From Deltaproteobacteria bacterium (GTDB lineage Bacteria; Desulfobacterota_E; Deferrimicrobia; Deferrimicrobiales; Deferrimicrobiaceae), in NCBI GenBank assembly GCA_023488945.1, contig JAMDBZ010000072.1, forward strand, positions 1-6,136: a DNA stretch of 6,136 bases, given 5' to 3'. Shown piece after piece: positions 1-4,692 of the stretch (within the stretch, counting starts at the first letter, position 1; each line of letters opens with the position of its first letter). A program made the position numbers and the translations under genes. Below the pieces are notes generated by a model. The model searched no databases, was not told where the DNA came from, and was given only the letters and a program-made list of their open reading frames with translations.

Positions 1-57
1 CGGGCGCAAGGATCGGTATTTCCTTCGAATCCTTGCGATCATCTTGGGGTCGCCCAT
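1..57 (-). CDS. Possible ISAzo13-like transposase, N-terminal fragment cut by the window edge
   Basis: A minus-strand reading frame starts at ATG 57-55 and runs open off the left edge, giving 19 residues that include IARIRRKYRSLRP. The pattern I-x-R-I-R-x-K-Y-x-x-L-x-P resembles the start of ISAzo13-family transposases, which usually continue with a D-E-R-x-R-R-x-W-A segment that would lie outside the window. The resemblance is recalled from family knowledge and rests on few residues. The frame is also open upstream to ATG 96-94, and an internal ATG lies at 42-40; none of the three has a convincing ribosome binding site, so the start is uncertain. It lies just downstream of the peptidase gene on the same strand. 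It could instead be another short gene or a chance frame. Confidence 0.33.
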   Translation of the reverse strand, partial: MGDPKMIARIRRKYRSLRP

Positions 58-120
58 GCCCGCATTGTCGCACGATCCAGCCACACCAGAAAGCATTATT
101 TGTAAATGTTATTTATGCGC
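1..120 (-). mobile_element. Putative terminal part of an insertion sequence
   Basis: Bases 90-120 are clearly AT-rich compared with the GC-rich remainder, and the change occurs close to the end of the peptidase gene. Read on the minus strand, the segment from about 120 leads directly to the transposase-like start at 57, which is the layout of an IS left end: terminal region, short leader, transposase. The peptidase stop codon (TAA, 111-109) would lie inside the element. No target-site duplication or inverted terminal repeat can be tested because the other end is outside the window. The boundary at 120 is an estimate from composition only. Confidence 0.22.
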
Positions 121-969
121 AGATCCTAACCGCGCGGTGGCCTGGCGGAAGGCGGTCTCGTTGAAGGTGTAGTTCGGGTTGCGCACCGTGTCGGGGTACT
201 TCCGCGCGATCTCGGCCCTGGCGTTATCGAGCCGCTCCTTCGAGACGGGGTGGGTCCGGAAGAGCCCCTCGACGAAGAGCGGGTTCTTCCCCCCTTCCAG
301 CTCCCGGTAGAAATATTCCTGGAGCTGGATTGCCCCCTCGGGGTTGTACCCGGCCCGGACCATGTAATCGATCCCGAGGCTGTCGGCCTCCCGCTCCTGC
401 TCCCGGGAGAAGCCGTTCTGGATGAGCGAGGCGGAGATGTCGGATAGCTGCATGACTCCCTTGCGCCCTCCCGTGCCGATGGCGATCCCGGCGAGGAGGA
501 TGTTGGCCGCCATCGCCCGCTGGTACCCCGCGACGGAGTGGCGGGCGGTCACGTGCCCGGTCTCGTGCCCCAGCACCGCCGCCAGCTCGGCCTCGTTCCG
601 CAAGCCCACGAGGAGTCCCCGGTTGACGACGATGAACCCGCCCGGGAGCGCGAATGCGTTTGGGACGGAGGAGTTGAGCACCCGGTACCGGTAGTCGAGG
701 TTCGGCCGATGGGAGACCCGCGCAACCCGCATCCCGACCCCCTGGACGTACGCTTCGAGCGCCTTGTCCCGGTAGAAGCCGCCCTGCTGCTGGACCGCCG
801 GCCCGTACGCCCTGGCGCCGAGGGCGATCTCCTCCTGCTCGGAGATCGGGACGATCTGCAGCTCCGAGCGCCCCGTGACGGGGTTGACGGCGCAGCTGTA
901 GACGCAGAGCGACAGGAGGACGAAGAAGGCGATCAGGAGAGGAAGGCCCCGGGAGAGCCTGGGATCCAT
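109..969 (-). CDS. M48-family zinc metallopeptidase, lipoprotein (BepA/LoiP-like)
   Basis: This 286-residue protein is a zinc-dependent endopeptidase of family M48, probably acting in envelope protein quality control. Residues 9-25 form a hydrophobic signal segment followed by a lipobox-like V23-Y24-S25-C26, so it is probably lipidated at C26; the residue after Cys is Ala, not Asp, which in a Gram-negative cell would favour outer-membrane sorting. The mature start CAVNPVTGRSEL is typical of periplasmic M48 lipoproteins. The zinc site is H135-E-T-G-H139, with E192 in the E-R-E-A-D motif as third ligand and E136 as catalytic base. A late HPVS motif and an Arg follow, also usual for the family. 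The TPR tail found in BepA is absent. The start at 969 has a strong Shine-Dalgarno GAGGAGGT (987-980) ten bases upstream. The gene is divergent from the cupin gene. The last few codons run into AT-rich DNA that may belong to an IS, so the native C-terminus could differ slightly. Family assignment is secure; the substrate is unknown. Confidence 0.93.
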   Translation of the reverse strand: MDPRLSRGLPLLIAFFVLLSLCVYSCAVNPVTGRSELQIVPISEQEEIALGARAYGPAVQQQGGFYRDKALEAYVQGVGMRVARVSHRPNLDYRYRVLNSSVPNAFALPGGFIVVNRGLLVGLRNEAELAAVLGHETGHVTARHSVAGYQRAMAANILLAGIAIGTGGRKGVMQLSDISASLIQNGFSREQEREADSLGIDYMVRAGYNPEGAIQLQEYFYRELEGGKNPLFVEGLFRTHPVSKERLDNARAEIARKYPDTVRNPNYTFNETAFRQATARLGSAHK

Positions 970-1008
970 CGGCGGTGCGACCTCCTCGGGTCGGTGTGAT
1001 CCTTTTTG

Positions 1009-1038
1009 ATTATTTCATCGGGCCGCCCCCCGCGGCAA
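1009..1038 (-). promoter_or_regulatory. Candidate promoter for the M48 peptidase gene
   Basis: On the minus strand TTGCCG (1038-1033) is followed after 18 bases by AATAAT (1014-1009), four and five matches of six to the sigma-70 elements. Transcription would begin near 1002, about 33 bases before the start codon. A competing minus-strand pair is TTGACG (1091-1086) and TATAGC (1069-1064), 16 bases apart. Confidence 0.35.
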
Positions 1039-1041
1039 CCG

Positions 1042-1071
1042 TTGGACGGCCATTCCCGTTTGCGCTATATA
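1042..1071 (+). promoter_or_regulatory. Candidate promoter for the first cupin gene
   Basis: TTGGAC (1042-1047) precedes TATATA (1066-1071) by 18 bases. The -10 lies in a perfect 12-base palindrome CGCTATATAGCG (1063-1074), an AT-rich island in GC-rich DNA. The -35 is weak (three of six), so this is a candidate only. Transcription would start near 1078, giving a leader of roughly 78 bases. Confidence 0.33.
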
Positions 1072-1077
1072 GCGGAT

Positions 1078-1091
1078 GTGACCTGCGTCAA
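1078..1091 (+). promoter_or_regulatory. FNR/HcpR/DNR-like dyad in the divergent region
   Basis: GTGAC-CTGC-GTCAA matches the CRP/FNR-superfamily half-site pattern TTGAC-N4-GTCAA at all but the first base. Its position at the predicted start of cupin transcription would suit repression, or it could serve a promoter further downstream. Regulators of this type often respond to oxygen or nitric oxide. The TTGACG on the minus strand could equally be just a -35 element, so the call is tentative. Confidence 0.3.
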
Positions 1092-1155
1092 GGCGCGGGC
1101 GGGAGATCCGTGAGATGAGGAACGGACAGGTGAGACGAGGAAGGAGGGTGTCCCC

Positions 1156-1536
1156 ATGAGCGCACCGCTGTTCGCAAGGCCCAAGGAGAAGGTGGCGTTC
1201 GATCCCGACCGGTTCGCGGCGAAGGCGCTTTTCGAATCCCCCGAGATCAAGGTGATCCGGGCGGCGTTCCGCCCCGGCCAGTTCATCCCCGTCCATTCTC
1301 CGGATGTCCACGTCGTTCTCTACATCCTCTCCGGCGAGGGGGAGGTGGTGGCGGGCGAGGAGCGGCGGAAGGTGAAGGAGGGAGACCTGGTCGTCGTCCC
1401 GCGGAAGATGAAGCGCGGGGTGCGGGCGAAGACCGAGATGGTGATCCTCCACGTCGTGTCGCCGCCGCCCACGCAGGCCGACCACGGCGACATGGCGGCC
1501 CGGATCGCGCGGGGGGATTTCGAGCTGCCGGCGTAA
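1156..1536 (+). CDS. Small single-domain cupin protein
   Basis: A 126-residue protein whose core, residues 32-103, is one conserved beta-barrel cupin domain. Motif 1 is recognisable as PGQ-F-I-P-V-H47 running to Y56-I-L-S-G-E-G62, and motif 2 as G76-D-L-V-V-V-P82 followed by a hydrophobic strand. The metal ligands are not standard: aligned with the usual H-x-H...E pattern, the second His is replaced by P49, the Glu position holds H52, and the late His is replaced by R87. H47, D50 and H52 could still form a small site. The start is supported by AGGAGG at 1142-1147, eight bases upstream. It is transcribed alone, divergent from the peptidase gene, and resembles the cupin at 4081-4383. A ligand-binding or sensor role is possible; no substrate can be named. 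Confidence 0.82.
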   Translation: MSAPLFARPKEKVAFDPDRFAAKALFESPEIKVIRAAFRPGQFIPVHSPDVHVVLYILSGEGEVVAGEERRKVKEGDLVVVPRKMKRGVRAKTEMVILHVVSPPPTQADHGDMAARIARGDFELPA

Positions 1537-1562
1537 GGGCGGATCTTCGCGATCGCGGAGTG

Positions 1563-1617
1563 GACCGGGTCCCGGGGGCGGGGCCCCCTCCCCGTTGACC
1601 CGGTCCAGGACCTGGTC
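1563..1617. promoter_or_regulatory. Three GACCNGGTC palindromes: likely antitoxin operator
   Basis: The nine-base palindrome GACCNGGTC occurs at 1563-1571 (centre G), 1597-1605 (C) and 1609-1617 (T). Starts are 34 and 12 bases apart. The second copy overlaps the -35 element and the third fills the rest of the promoter spacer up to the -10. Antitoxins of the Phd/YefM type usually repress their own operon by binding such palindromes. The first two copies also form an 11-base perfect inverted repeat (1561-1571 with 1597-1607) enclosing a GC-rich core, which might additionally fold as a hairpin behind the cupin gene, though no T-tract follows. Confidence 0.6.
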
Positions 1618-1623
1618 TATTAT
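1595..1623 (+). promoter_or_regulatory. Promoter of the toxin-antitoxin operon
   Basis: TTGACC (1595-1600) and TATTAT (1618-1623) each match five of six sigma-70 consensus bases and are separated by exactly 17 bases. The expected start of transcription, about seven bases beyond the -10, falls at or next to 1630, the A of the antitoxin ATG. This predicts a leaderless message and fits the absence of a ribosome binding site there. Confidence 0.6.
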
Positions 1624-1629
1624 TTGATC

Positions 1630-1875
1630 ATGATCCGGATCAACATCTACGAGGCGAAGACCCGCCTGTCCTCATACCTCGAACGGTTGCGTGCGGGGGA
1701 GACGATCCTGCTCTGCAAACGGAACGTGCCCGTCGCCGAGATCCGCCCCCTCCCCGCTCCTTCCGGGGAAAGGCGTCCGGTCGGTTTGGCCGCGGGGACA
1801 TTCCGCGTCCCGAAGAGCTTCTTCGAGCCGCTGCCCGAGGACGTGATCGCGGCGTTCCGCGGCGGGACGAAGTGA
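1630..1875 (+). CDS. Phd/YefM-type antitoxin
   Basis: An 81-residue antitoxin expected to bind and neutralise the PIN toxin encoded next, and to bind operator DNA. Residues 1-42 form the DNA-binding fold, with the signature I-N-I-Y-E-A-K-T-R-L-S-S-Y-L, then an R-A-G-E-T-I turn and a P-V-A-E-I-R-P strand. Residues 48-79 hold the toxin-binding tail, with G-L-A-A-G-T-F-R-V-P and a final L-P-E-D-V-I-A-A-F; this tail is usual for antitoxins paired with this PIN subgroup. The start chosen is ATG 1630; an in-frame TTG at 1624 lies beside the -10 and is unlikely. No Shine-Dalgarno is visible, consistent with leaderless translation. Its stop overlaps the toxin start by four bases (GTGA), so the pair is translationally coupled. 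Confidence 0.88.
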   Translation: MIRINIYEAKTRLSSYLERLRAGETILLCKRNVPVAEIRPLPAPSGERRPVGLAAGTFRVPKSFFEPLPEDVIAAFRGGTK

Positions 1876-2258
1876 GGATCCTGCTCGACACCTGCACGTT
1901 CCTGTGGATCGTCGCGGGCTCCCGCAAGCTCTCGCCGCGGGCCCGGGAGCTGTTCTCGGAACCGGCCAATGATGTGTACCTGAGCGCGGTCTCCGTCTGG
2001 GAGATCGTCGTGAAGCACGCGCTGGGCCGCCTCCCGCTTCCCGAGCCGCCGAGCCGGTTCATCCCGCGGTGCCGCGAGGGCCACCGGGTCGCGCCGTTGC
2101 CGCTGGACGAAGAGGCCGTGCTCACCCTCGGCCGCCTCCCGGAATACCACCGGGATCCCTTCGACCGGATGCTCGTCTGCCAGGCTATCGCGGGCGGGTT
2201 CACCATCCTGACCCCCGACCGGGAGATCACCCAGTACGCGGTGCCGTCGGCTTGGTAG
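1872..2258 (+). CDS. vapC: PIN-domain ribonuclease toxin, VapC family
   Basis: A 128-residue PIN domain, normal full length for a type II toxin of the VapC family; such proteins cut RNA using magnesium bound by a cluster of acidic residues. The expected acids are present: D6 in L-L-D-T-C-T-F-L-W, E44 in S-V-W-E-I, D98 in H-R-D-P-F-D-R-M-L, and D116 in T-P-D-R-E-I. The position after the first Asp-Thr holds Cys where related proteins commonly have His. The start is GTG 1872, overlapping the antitoxin stop in GTGA, which makes toxin output depend on antitoxin translation. The protein looks intact, so the module is probably functional. The target RNA cannot be inferred. Confidence 0.88.
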   Translation: MRILLDTCTFLWIVAGSRKLSPRARELFSEPANDVYLSAVSVWEIVVKHALGRLPLPEPPSRFIPRCREGHRVAPLPLDEEAVLTLGRLPEYHRDPFDRMLVCQAIAGGFTILTPDREITQYAVPSAW

Positions 2259-2421
2259 AAGGCGGCCCGGCTCCCCGGAGACGACCTCTGCCTCGTGTCC
2301 ACGCAGGTCCACGCGGGGGACGGGTTGTTCCTCTTTTGTCGAGGGCGCGACGAAGCAAGGCGCGGCGCATCGACGCTCTCGTCCGCCTCCGCCCAACACC
2401 CTGCTGTCCGACCGGGGCTTC

Positions 2422-2459
2422 GGCGGACGATCCGCCGGTGCCTTGGCGAAGGCGGATCG
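2422..2459. repeat. REP-like palindromic repeat
   Basis: CGATCCGCC (2428-2436) pairs perfectly with GGCGGATCG (2451-2459) over a 14-base loop that itself contains GCC and GGC. An overlapping alternative pairs GGCGGA (2422-2427) with TCCGCC (2431-2436). The core GCCTTGGCGAAGGCGGAT resembles interspersed intergenic palindromes that I recall from many environmental genomes. Only one copy is in the window, so its repetitive nature cannot be shown here. Confidence 0.35.
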
Positions 2460-2522
2460 GTGCAGACCGTATTTATGAACTGGAGCACTTGCGGCGCGCG
2501 GCCATCCCGAGGCGGCCGCCGC

Positions 2523-2551
2523 CGAACACAAGCCACAAGCATTAATATATA
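2523..2551 (+). promoter_or_regulatory. Weak candidate promoter for the oxidoreductase cluster
   Basis: The only AT-rich island before the cluster contains TATATA (2546-2551). A -35 at 17 bases is poor (CGAACA, 2523-2528, three of six), so an activator or alternative sigma factor may be needed if transcription starts here. The start would be near 2558, about 70 bases before the first gene. Confidence 0.25.
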
Positions 2552-2628
2552 GGAGAGGAGCGGGCGGGCAGCGTTCCCTCCCTCCCGCTCGCTGGCAGCC
2601 GGACCAACCACGGATTGAGGAGGGACCC

Positions 2629-3633
2629 ATGCGCTACCTGATCCTGGGATGTGGCCCCGCCGGGATCGCCGCGGCGAAGGCGATCCGCGGGAAGGACAAG
2701 AAGGGCGAGATCGTGATCGCGACCGAAGAGCGGGTCGGCCCGTATCTCAGGCCGTTGCTGACCGACCTGCTCGCGGGACGGCAGGAACCGTCCGCGCTCG
2801 CGGACCCGCAGGCGGCCCACCTGGCGGAGAACCGGATCGAGGTTCTCCGGGGGAAGCGCGCCACGAGCGTCGATTGCGCCCGTAACCGGGTGGTCTTTTC
2901 CGACGGGACCGAGGAGGGGTACGACGCCCTTCTCATCGCCACGGGGGGCAAGCCGGCCGTGCCGCCGCAATTGAGCATCGACCGCCCGTCGATCTTCCCG
3001 TTTGATTCGCTCGACGATGCGCTGCGGATCATGGAGCGGATCCCGCGGTCCGGGACCGTGGCGGTCTACGGGCCGGGATTCCTCGCAATCGTGGCGAGCA
3101 GCGCATTGCGGAAGCGGGGGAACGAGGTGGTCTGGTTCCAGCCGGATCTGCCCCGGTCCGGCTACCCGATCGGGGGGGAGCTGGAGGCCAACATCCTCGA
3201 CTCGGTCCGGAACACGGGGGTGAAGATCCTGGACGGTCACGACATCGCCGAAATCCGGGAGATCGCGGGCGGGATCGAGGCGGCCTCGACGGTCGAGGGA
3301 GACCCGGTCCGGTGCGCGGCGATCGTGGTGGCCACCGAACGGTCTCCGGCAATCGGCTTCCTCGCGGGCAGCGGAGTGGAGACGGGCGCGGGGATCCTCG
3401 TGGACGACCGTCTGAGGACGAACCTGCCGAACATCTATGCCGCCGGCGACTGCGCCGAGCTGTTCGACTGGGAGAGCGGGCAAAGCCGGATCAATTTCGG
3501 CTGGCGCAGCGCCGGCAGGCAGGGACAGCTCGCCGGGGAGAACATGGCCGGCGCGGAGAAGTTCTATGTCCGGGATGCCTCGGACTACTTCTGGGTCCTC
3601 TTCGGCCCCGCCCTTCTGGATCGGATCAAGTAG
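2629..3633 (+). CDS. FAD-dependent pyridine-nucleotide-disulphide-type oxidoreductase
   Basis: A 334-residue soluble flavoprotein of the Pyr_redox_2 class, related to rubredoxin reductases and the N-terminal half of NirB. The FAD-binding motif is G7-C-G9-P-A-G12 in the first strand-turn-helix; A104-T-G-G is the usual connecting motif; Y270-A-A-G-D274 near the C-terminus is the second FAD contact, followed by the usual G-R-Q-G-Q-L-A-G-E-N-M-A-G helix. No redox Cys pair of the disulphide reductases is seen. The NAD(P)-binding segment is degenerate: G148-P-G150-F-L-A153 lacks the third Gly and the following Glu, and strand two ends W169-F-Q171 where NADH enzymes usually have an acidic residue. 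The C-terminal dimerisation domain of longer relatives is missing. Start ATG has GAGGAGGG four bases upstream. It leads a four-gene cluster and could pass electrons to one of its products; partner and substrate are inference. Confidence 0.85.
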   Translation: MRYLILGCGPAGIAAAKAIRGKDKKGEIVIATEERVGPYLRPLLTDLLAGRQEPSALADPQAAHLAENRIEVLRGKRATSVDCARNRVVFSDGTEEGYDALLIATGGKPAVPPQLSIDRPSIFPFDSLDDALRIMERIPRSGTVAVYGPGFLAIVASSALRKRGNEVVWFQPDLPRSGYPIGGELEANILDSVRNTGVKILDGHDIAEIREIAGGIEAASTVEGDPVRCAAIVVATERSPAIGFLAGSGVETGAGILVDDRLRTNLPNIYAAGDCAELFDWESGQSRINFGWRSAGRQGQLAGENMAGAEKFYVRDASDYFWVLFGPALLDRIK

Positions 3634-3650
3634 GACCGCCGGGGGCGTCG

Positions 3651-4049
3651 ATGAGCGCGACGACGATCCGTTTCCTGAAGGTCGGGATGGCTTACTTCGT
3701 CCTGGGGGCGTTCCTCGGGGTTTTGCTGGCCGTGCCGGTCACGAGGGGTCTCTTGTACAAGGTCCCGGGCGCCCGGTGGGGGCCGGCGCACACCCACCTG
3801 AACCTCGCCGGGTTCGTCATCATGATCATCTTCGGGATCGCCTACCATATCCTCCCGCGCTTCGCGGGGAAGCCTCTTTACAGCGATGCGTGGGCCGCCG
3901 CGCACTTCTGGATCGCGGCGCTCGCGACGGCGGGGATGGTCATCGGGTTCGTCGTCGCGCCGGCCGCGCTCTTGCTATGGATCGGCGCCGTCGCGCAATT
4001 CGCCGGCATCGTCATGGGTGTCGTCAACCTCTGGCTCACGATCCGGTGA
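3651..4049 (+). CDS. Four-helix membrane protein resembling part of haem-copper oxidase subunit I
   Basis: A 132-residue integral membrane protein with four predicted helices at about residues 11-31, 50-68, 85-103 and 107-129. Helix two begins A-H47-T-H49-L-N-L-A-G-F and ends A-Y-H66-I-L-P; H85 opens helix three. The H-x-H-x-N-x-x-G arrangement recalls the helix of cytochrome oxidase and nitric oxide reductase catalytic subunits that holds a haem-ligating His, and similar short proteins are sometimes annotated as cbb3 subunit I-like. It is far too short to be an oxidase (twelve or more helices), so it cannot carry the binuclear site. A haem- or quinone-binding membrane partner is plausible. 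The start ATG 3651 lies 17 bases after the flavoprotein stop, with a weak G-rich binding site; the frame is open far upstream but that is a shadow. Function unknown. Confidence 0.75.
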   Translation: MSATTIRFLKVGMAYFVLGAFLGVLLAVPVTRGLLYKVPGARWGPAHTHLNLAGFVIMIIFGIAYHILPRFAGKPLYSDAWAAAHFWIAALATAGMVIGFVVAPAALLLWIGAVAQFAGIVMGVVNLWLTIR

Positions 4050-4080
4050 GGAGGCCGGGACCGGAAGAAAGGGGGGCATC

Positions 4081-4383
4081 GTGTTCGACGTCCTGAAGGA
4101 GGCGGATTTTTCGCCCGAGAGGCCCGTGTCGAAGCTCCTGTACGATTCCGACGCGATGCGGGTCGTCGTCTTCGGGCTGCTGCCCGGGCAGGAGATCCCG
4201 CCGCACACCGCGCCGGCCCGCGTCCTGCTGAAGATCGTGCAGGGGCGGGGCGCCTTCGTTACGGGAGGGGGAGAGTCGCCGGCGACGCCCGGGGCCTTCG
4301 TCGTTACCGAGCCGAACGAGCCGCACGGCGTCAAGGCGGCGGAGAAGACCGTCATGCTGGCCGTCATCGCGCCGCGGCCGTGA
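4081..4383 (+). CDS. Small cupin protein, GTG start
   Basis: A 100-residue single cupin domain. P35-G-Q-E-I-P-P-H42 begins motif 1, I52-V-Q-G-R-G57 ends it, and G71-A-F-V-V followed by E-P-N-E-P-H82-G-V forms motif 2. Metal ligands are incomplete: H42 and H82 remain, but the second His and Glu positions are A44 and R47. It aligns along most of its length with the cupin at 1156-1536, sharing P-G-Q-x-I-P-x-H, the G-x-G turn, a G-x-x-V-V strand, G-V-x-A and a final proline-containing end, so the two look like divergent paralogues. The GTG at 4081 is chosen because AAAGGGGGG (4068-4076) lies four bases upstream and the fold begins soon after; the open frame extends further upstream but overlaps the membrane protein and is unlikely. 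Ligand unknown. Confidence 0.72.
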   Translation: MFDVLKEADFSPERPVSKLLYDSDAMRVVVFGLLPGQEIPPHTAPARVLLKIVQGRGAFVTGGGESPATPGAFVVTEPNEPHGVKAAEKTVMLAVIAPRP

Positions 4384-4435
4384 CGCAGAGGGGATGGGCG
4401 CACGGCAGGGTGATGGATTCGAGGGAGGGATCGCA

Positions 4436-4633
4436 ATGGCGACGATCACGCGCGACATGGTCATCAACGACGTCATCCGGAGATATCCGCAGACGATCAA
4501 GGTCTTCAACGACCACAAGGTGGACTCCTGCTGCGGCGGCGGAGCGCCGATCGAGACGACCGCGAAGCGCGACGGCGTGGACGTGGAGGCGCTGCTCAAG
4601 GCCCTGAACGCCGCCGTCCGGCAGATCGCCTGA
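4436..4633 (+). CDS. Stand-alone ScdA_N/DUF542 domain protein
   Basis: A 65-residue protein consisting of little more than the domain found at the N-terminus of RIC proteins (ScdA, YtfE, NorA), which repair iron-sulphur clusters after nitric oxide or peroxide damage. Seen here are I10-N-D-V-I-R-R-Y-P, F24-N-D-H27-K-V-D-S and C32-C33-G-G-G, followed by a helix ending D-V-E-A-L-L-K-A-L. The Cys-Cys-Gly-Gly stretch is the family hallmark. The C-terminal di-iron hemerythrin-like domain of full RIC proteins is absent, and none is encoded nearby in the window. The ATG at 4436 is preferred over in-frame ATG 4394 because GGAGGG (4424-4429) lies six bases upstream and conservation begins there. It ends the four-gene cluster. 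The domain identity is fairly firm; its role alone is not known. Confidence 0.85.
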   Translation: MATITRDMVINDVIRRYPQTIKVFNDHKVDSCCGGGAPIETTAKRDGVDVEALLKALNAAVRQIA

Positions 4634-4692
4634 CGGCCTCCGCGTTCCGGCCGTGGGAAGATCGGGCGCTTCAAGGCCGCCGCCCGGCGGCC
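4633..4692 (+). terminator. Two consecutive GC-rich hairpins after the cluster
   Basis: ACGGCC (4633-4638) pairs with GGCCGT (4649-4654), starting on the last base of the stop codon; GGCCGCC (4675-4681) pairs with GGCGGCC (4686-4692) over a four-base loop. No T-tract follows, so these are not classic intrinsic terminators, but they may end or protect the cluster transcript. Confidence 0.35.

Larger units (their letters stand above)
2259..2628. other. Gene-free stretch between the TA operon and the oxidoreductase cluster
   Basis: No convincing gene is seen in these 370 bases. Short open frames exist on both strands but are Arg- and Pro-rich, lack start signals and resemble no family I know. 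The stretch holds a palindromic repeat (2422-2459), a perfect GGCGGCCGCC palindrome (2511-2520), an AT-rich island (2541-2551) that may be a -10 region, and the strong GAGGAGGG ribosome binding site (2617-2624) of the next gene. Confidence 0.6.

Noticed and set aside
5..37. Nine-base inverted repeat CGCAAGGAT / ATCCTTGCG, with TTCGAATCC resembling a tRNA T-loop
   Set aside because: The bases flanking the TTCGAAT loop do not pair as a T-stem and no other tRNA arms are seen. As a hairpin it lacks a T-tract and lies within a possible coding frame, so neither a tRNA nor a terminator is supported.
1015..1485. Long minus-strand open frame across the first cupin gene
   Set aside because: It is antisense to a clear cupin gene, rich in Arg, His and Leu with no recognisable domain: a by-product of GC-rich codon use.
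2481..2492. TGG...TTGC resembling a sigma-54 promoter before the flavoprotein gene
   Set aside because: The GG and GC pairs are about three bases too close for the -24/-12 spacing.
1640..2630. Two long minus-strand frames across the toxin-antitoxin operon and the following gap
   Set aside because: They overlap two firmly identified genes on the other strand, lack domains and binding sites, and are dominated by Arg, Pro and Ser.
3301..3309. A further GACCCGGTC matching the proposed antitoxin operator
   Set aside because: It is an isolated copy inside the flavoprotein coding sequence with no promoter, and is expected occasionally by chance in GC-rich DNA. It also shows that a single copy is weak evidence; the case upstream of the antitoxin rests on three clustered copies.
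2542..3483. 313-codon minus-strand frame opposite the flavoprotein gene
   Set aside because: The plus strand encodes an unmistakable FAD oxidoreductase; the antisense translation has only low-complexity Arg- and Asp-rich sequence.
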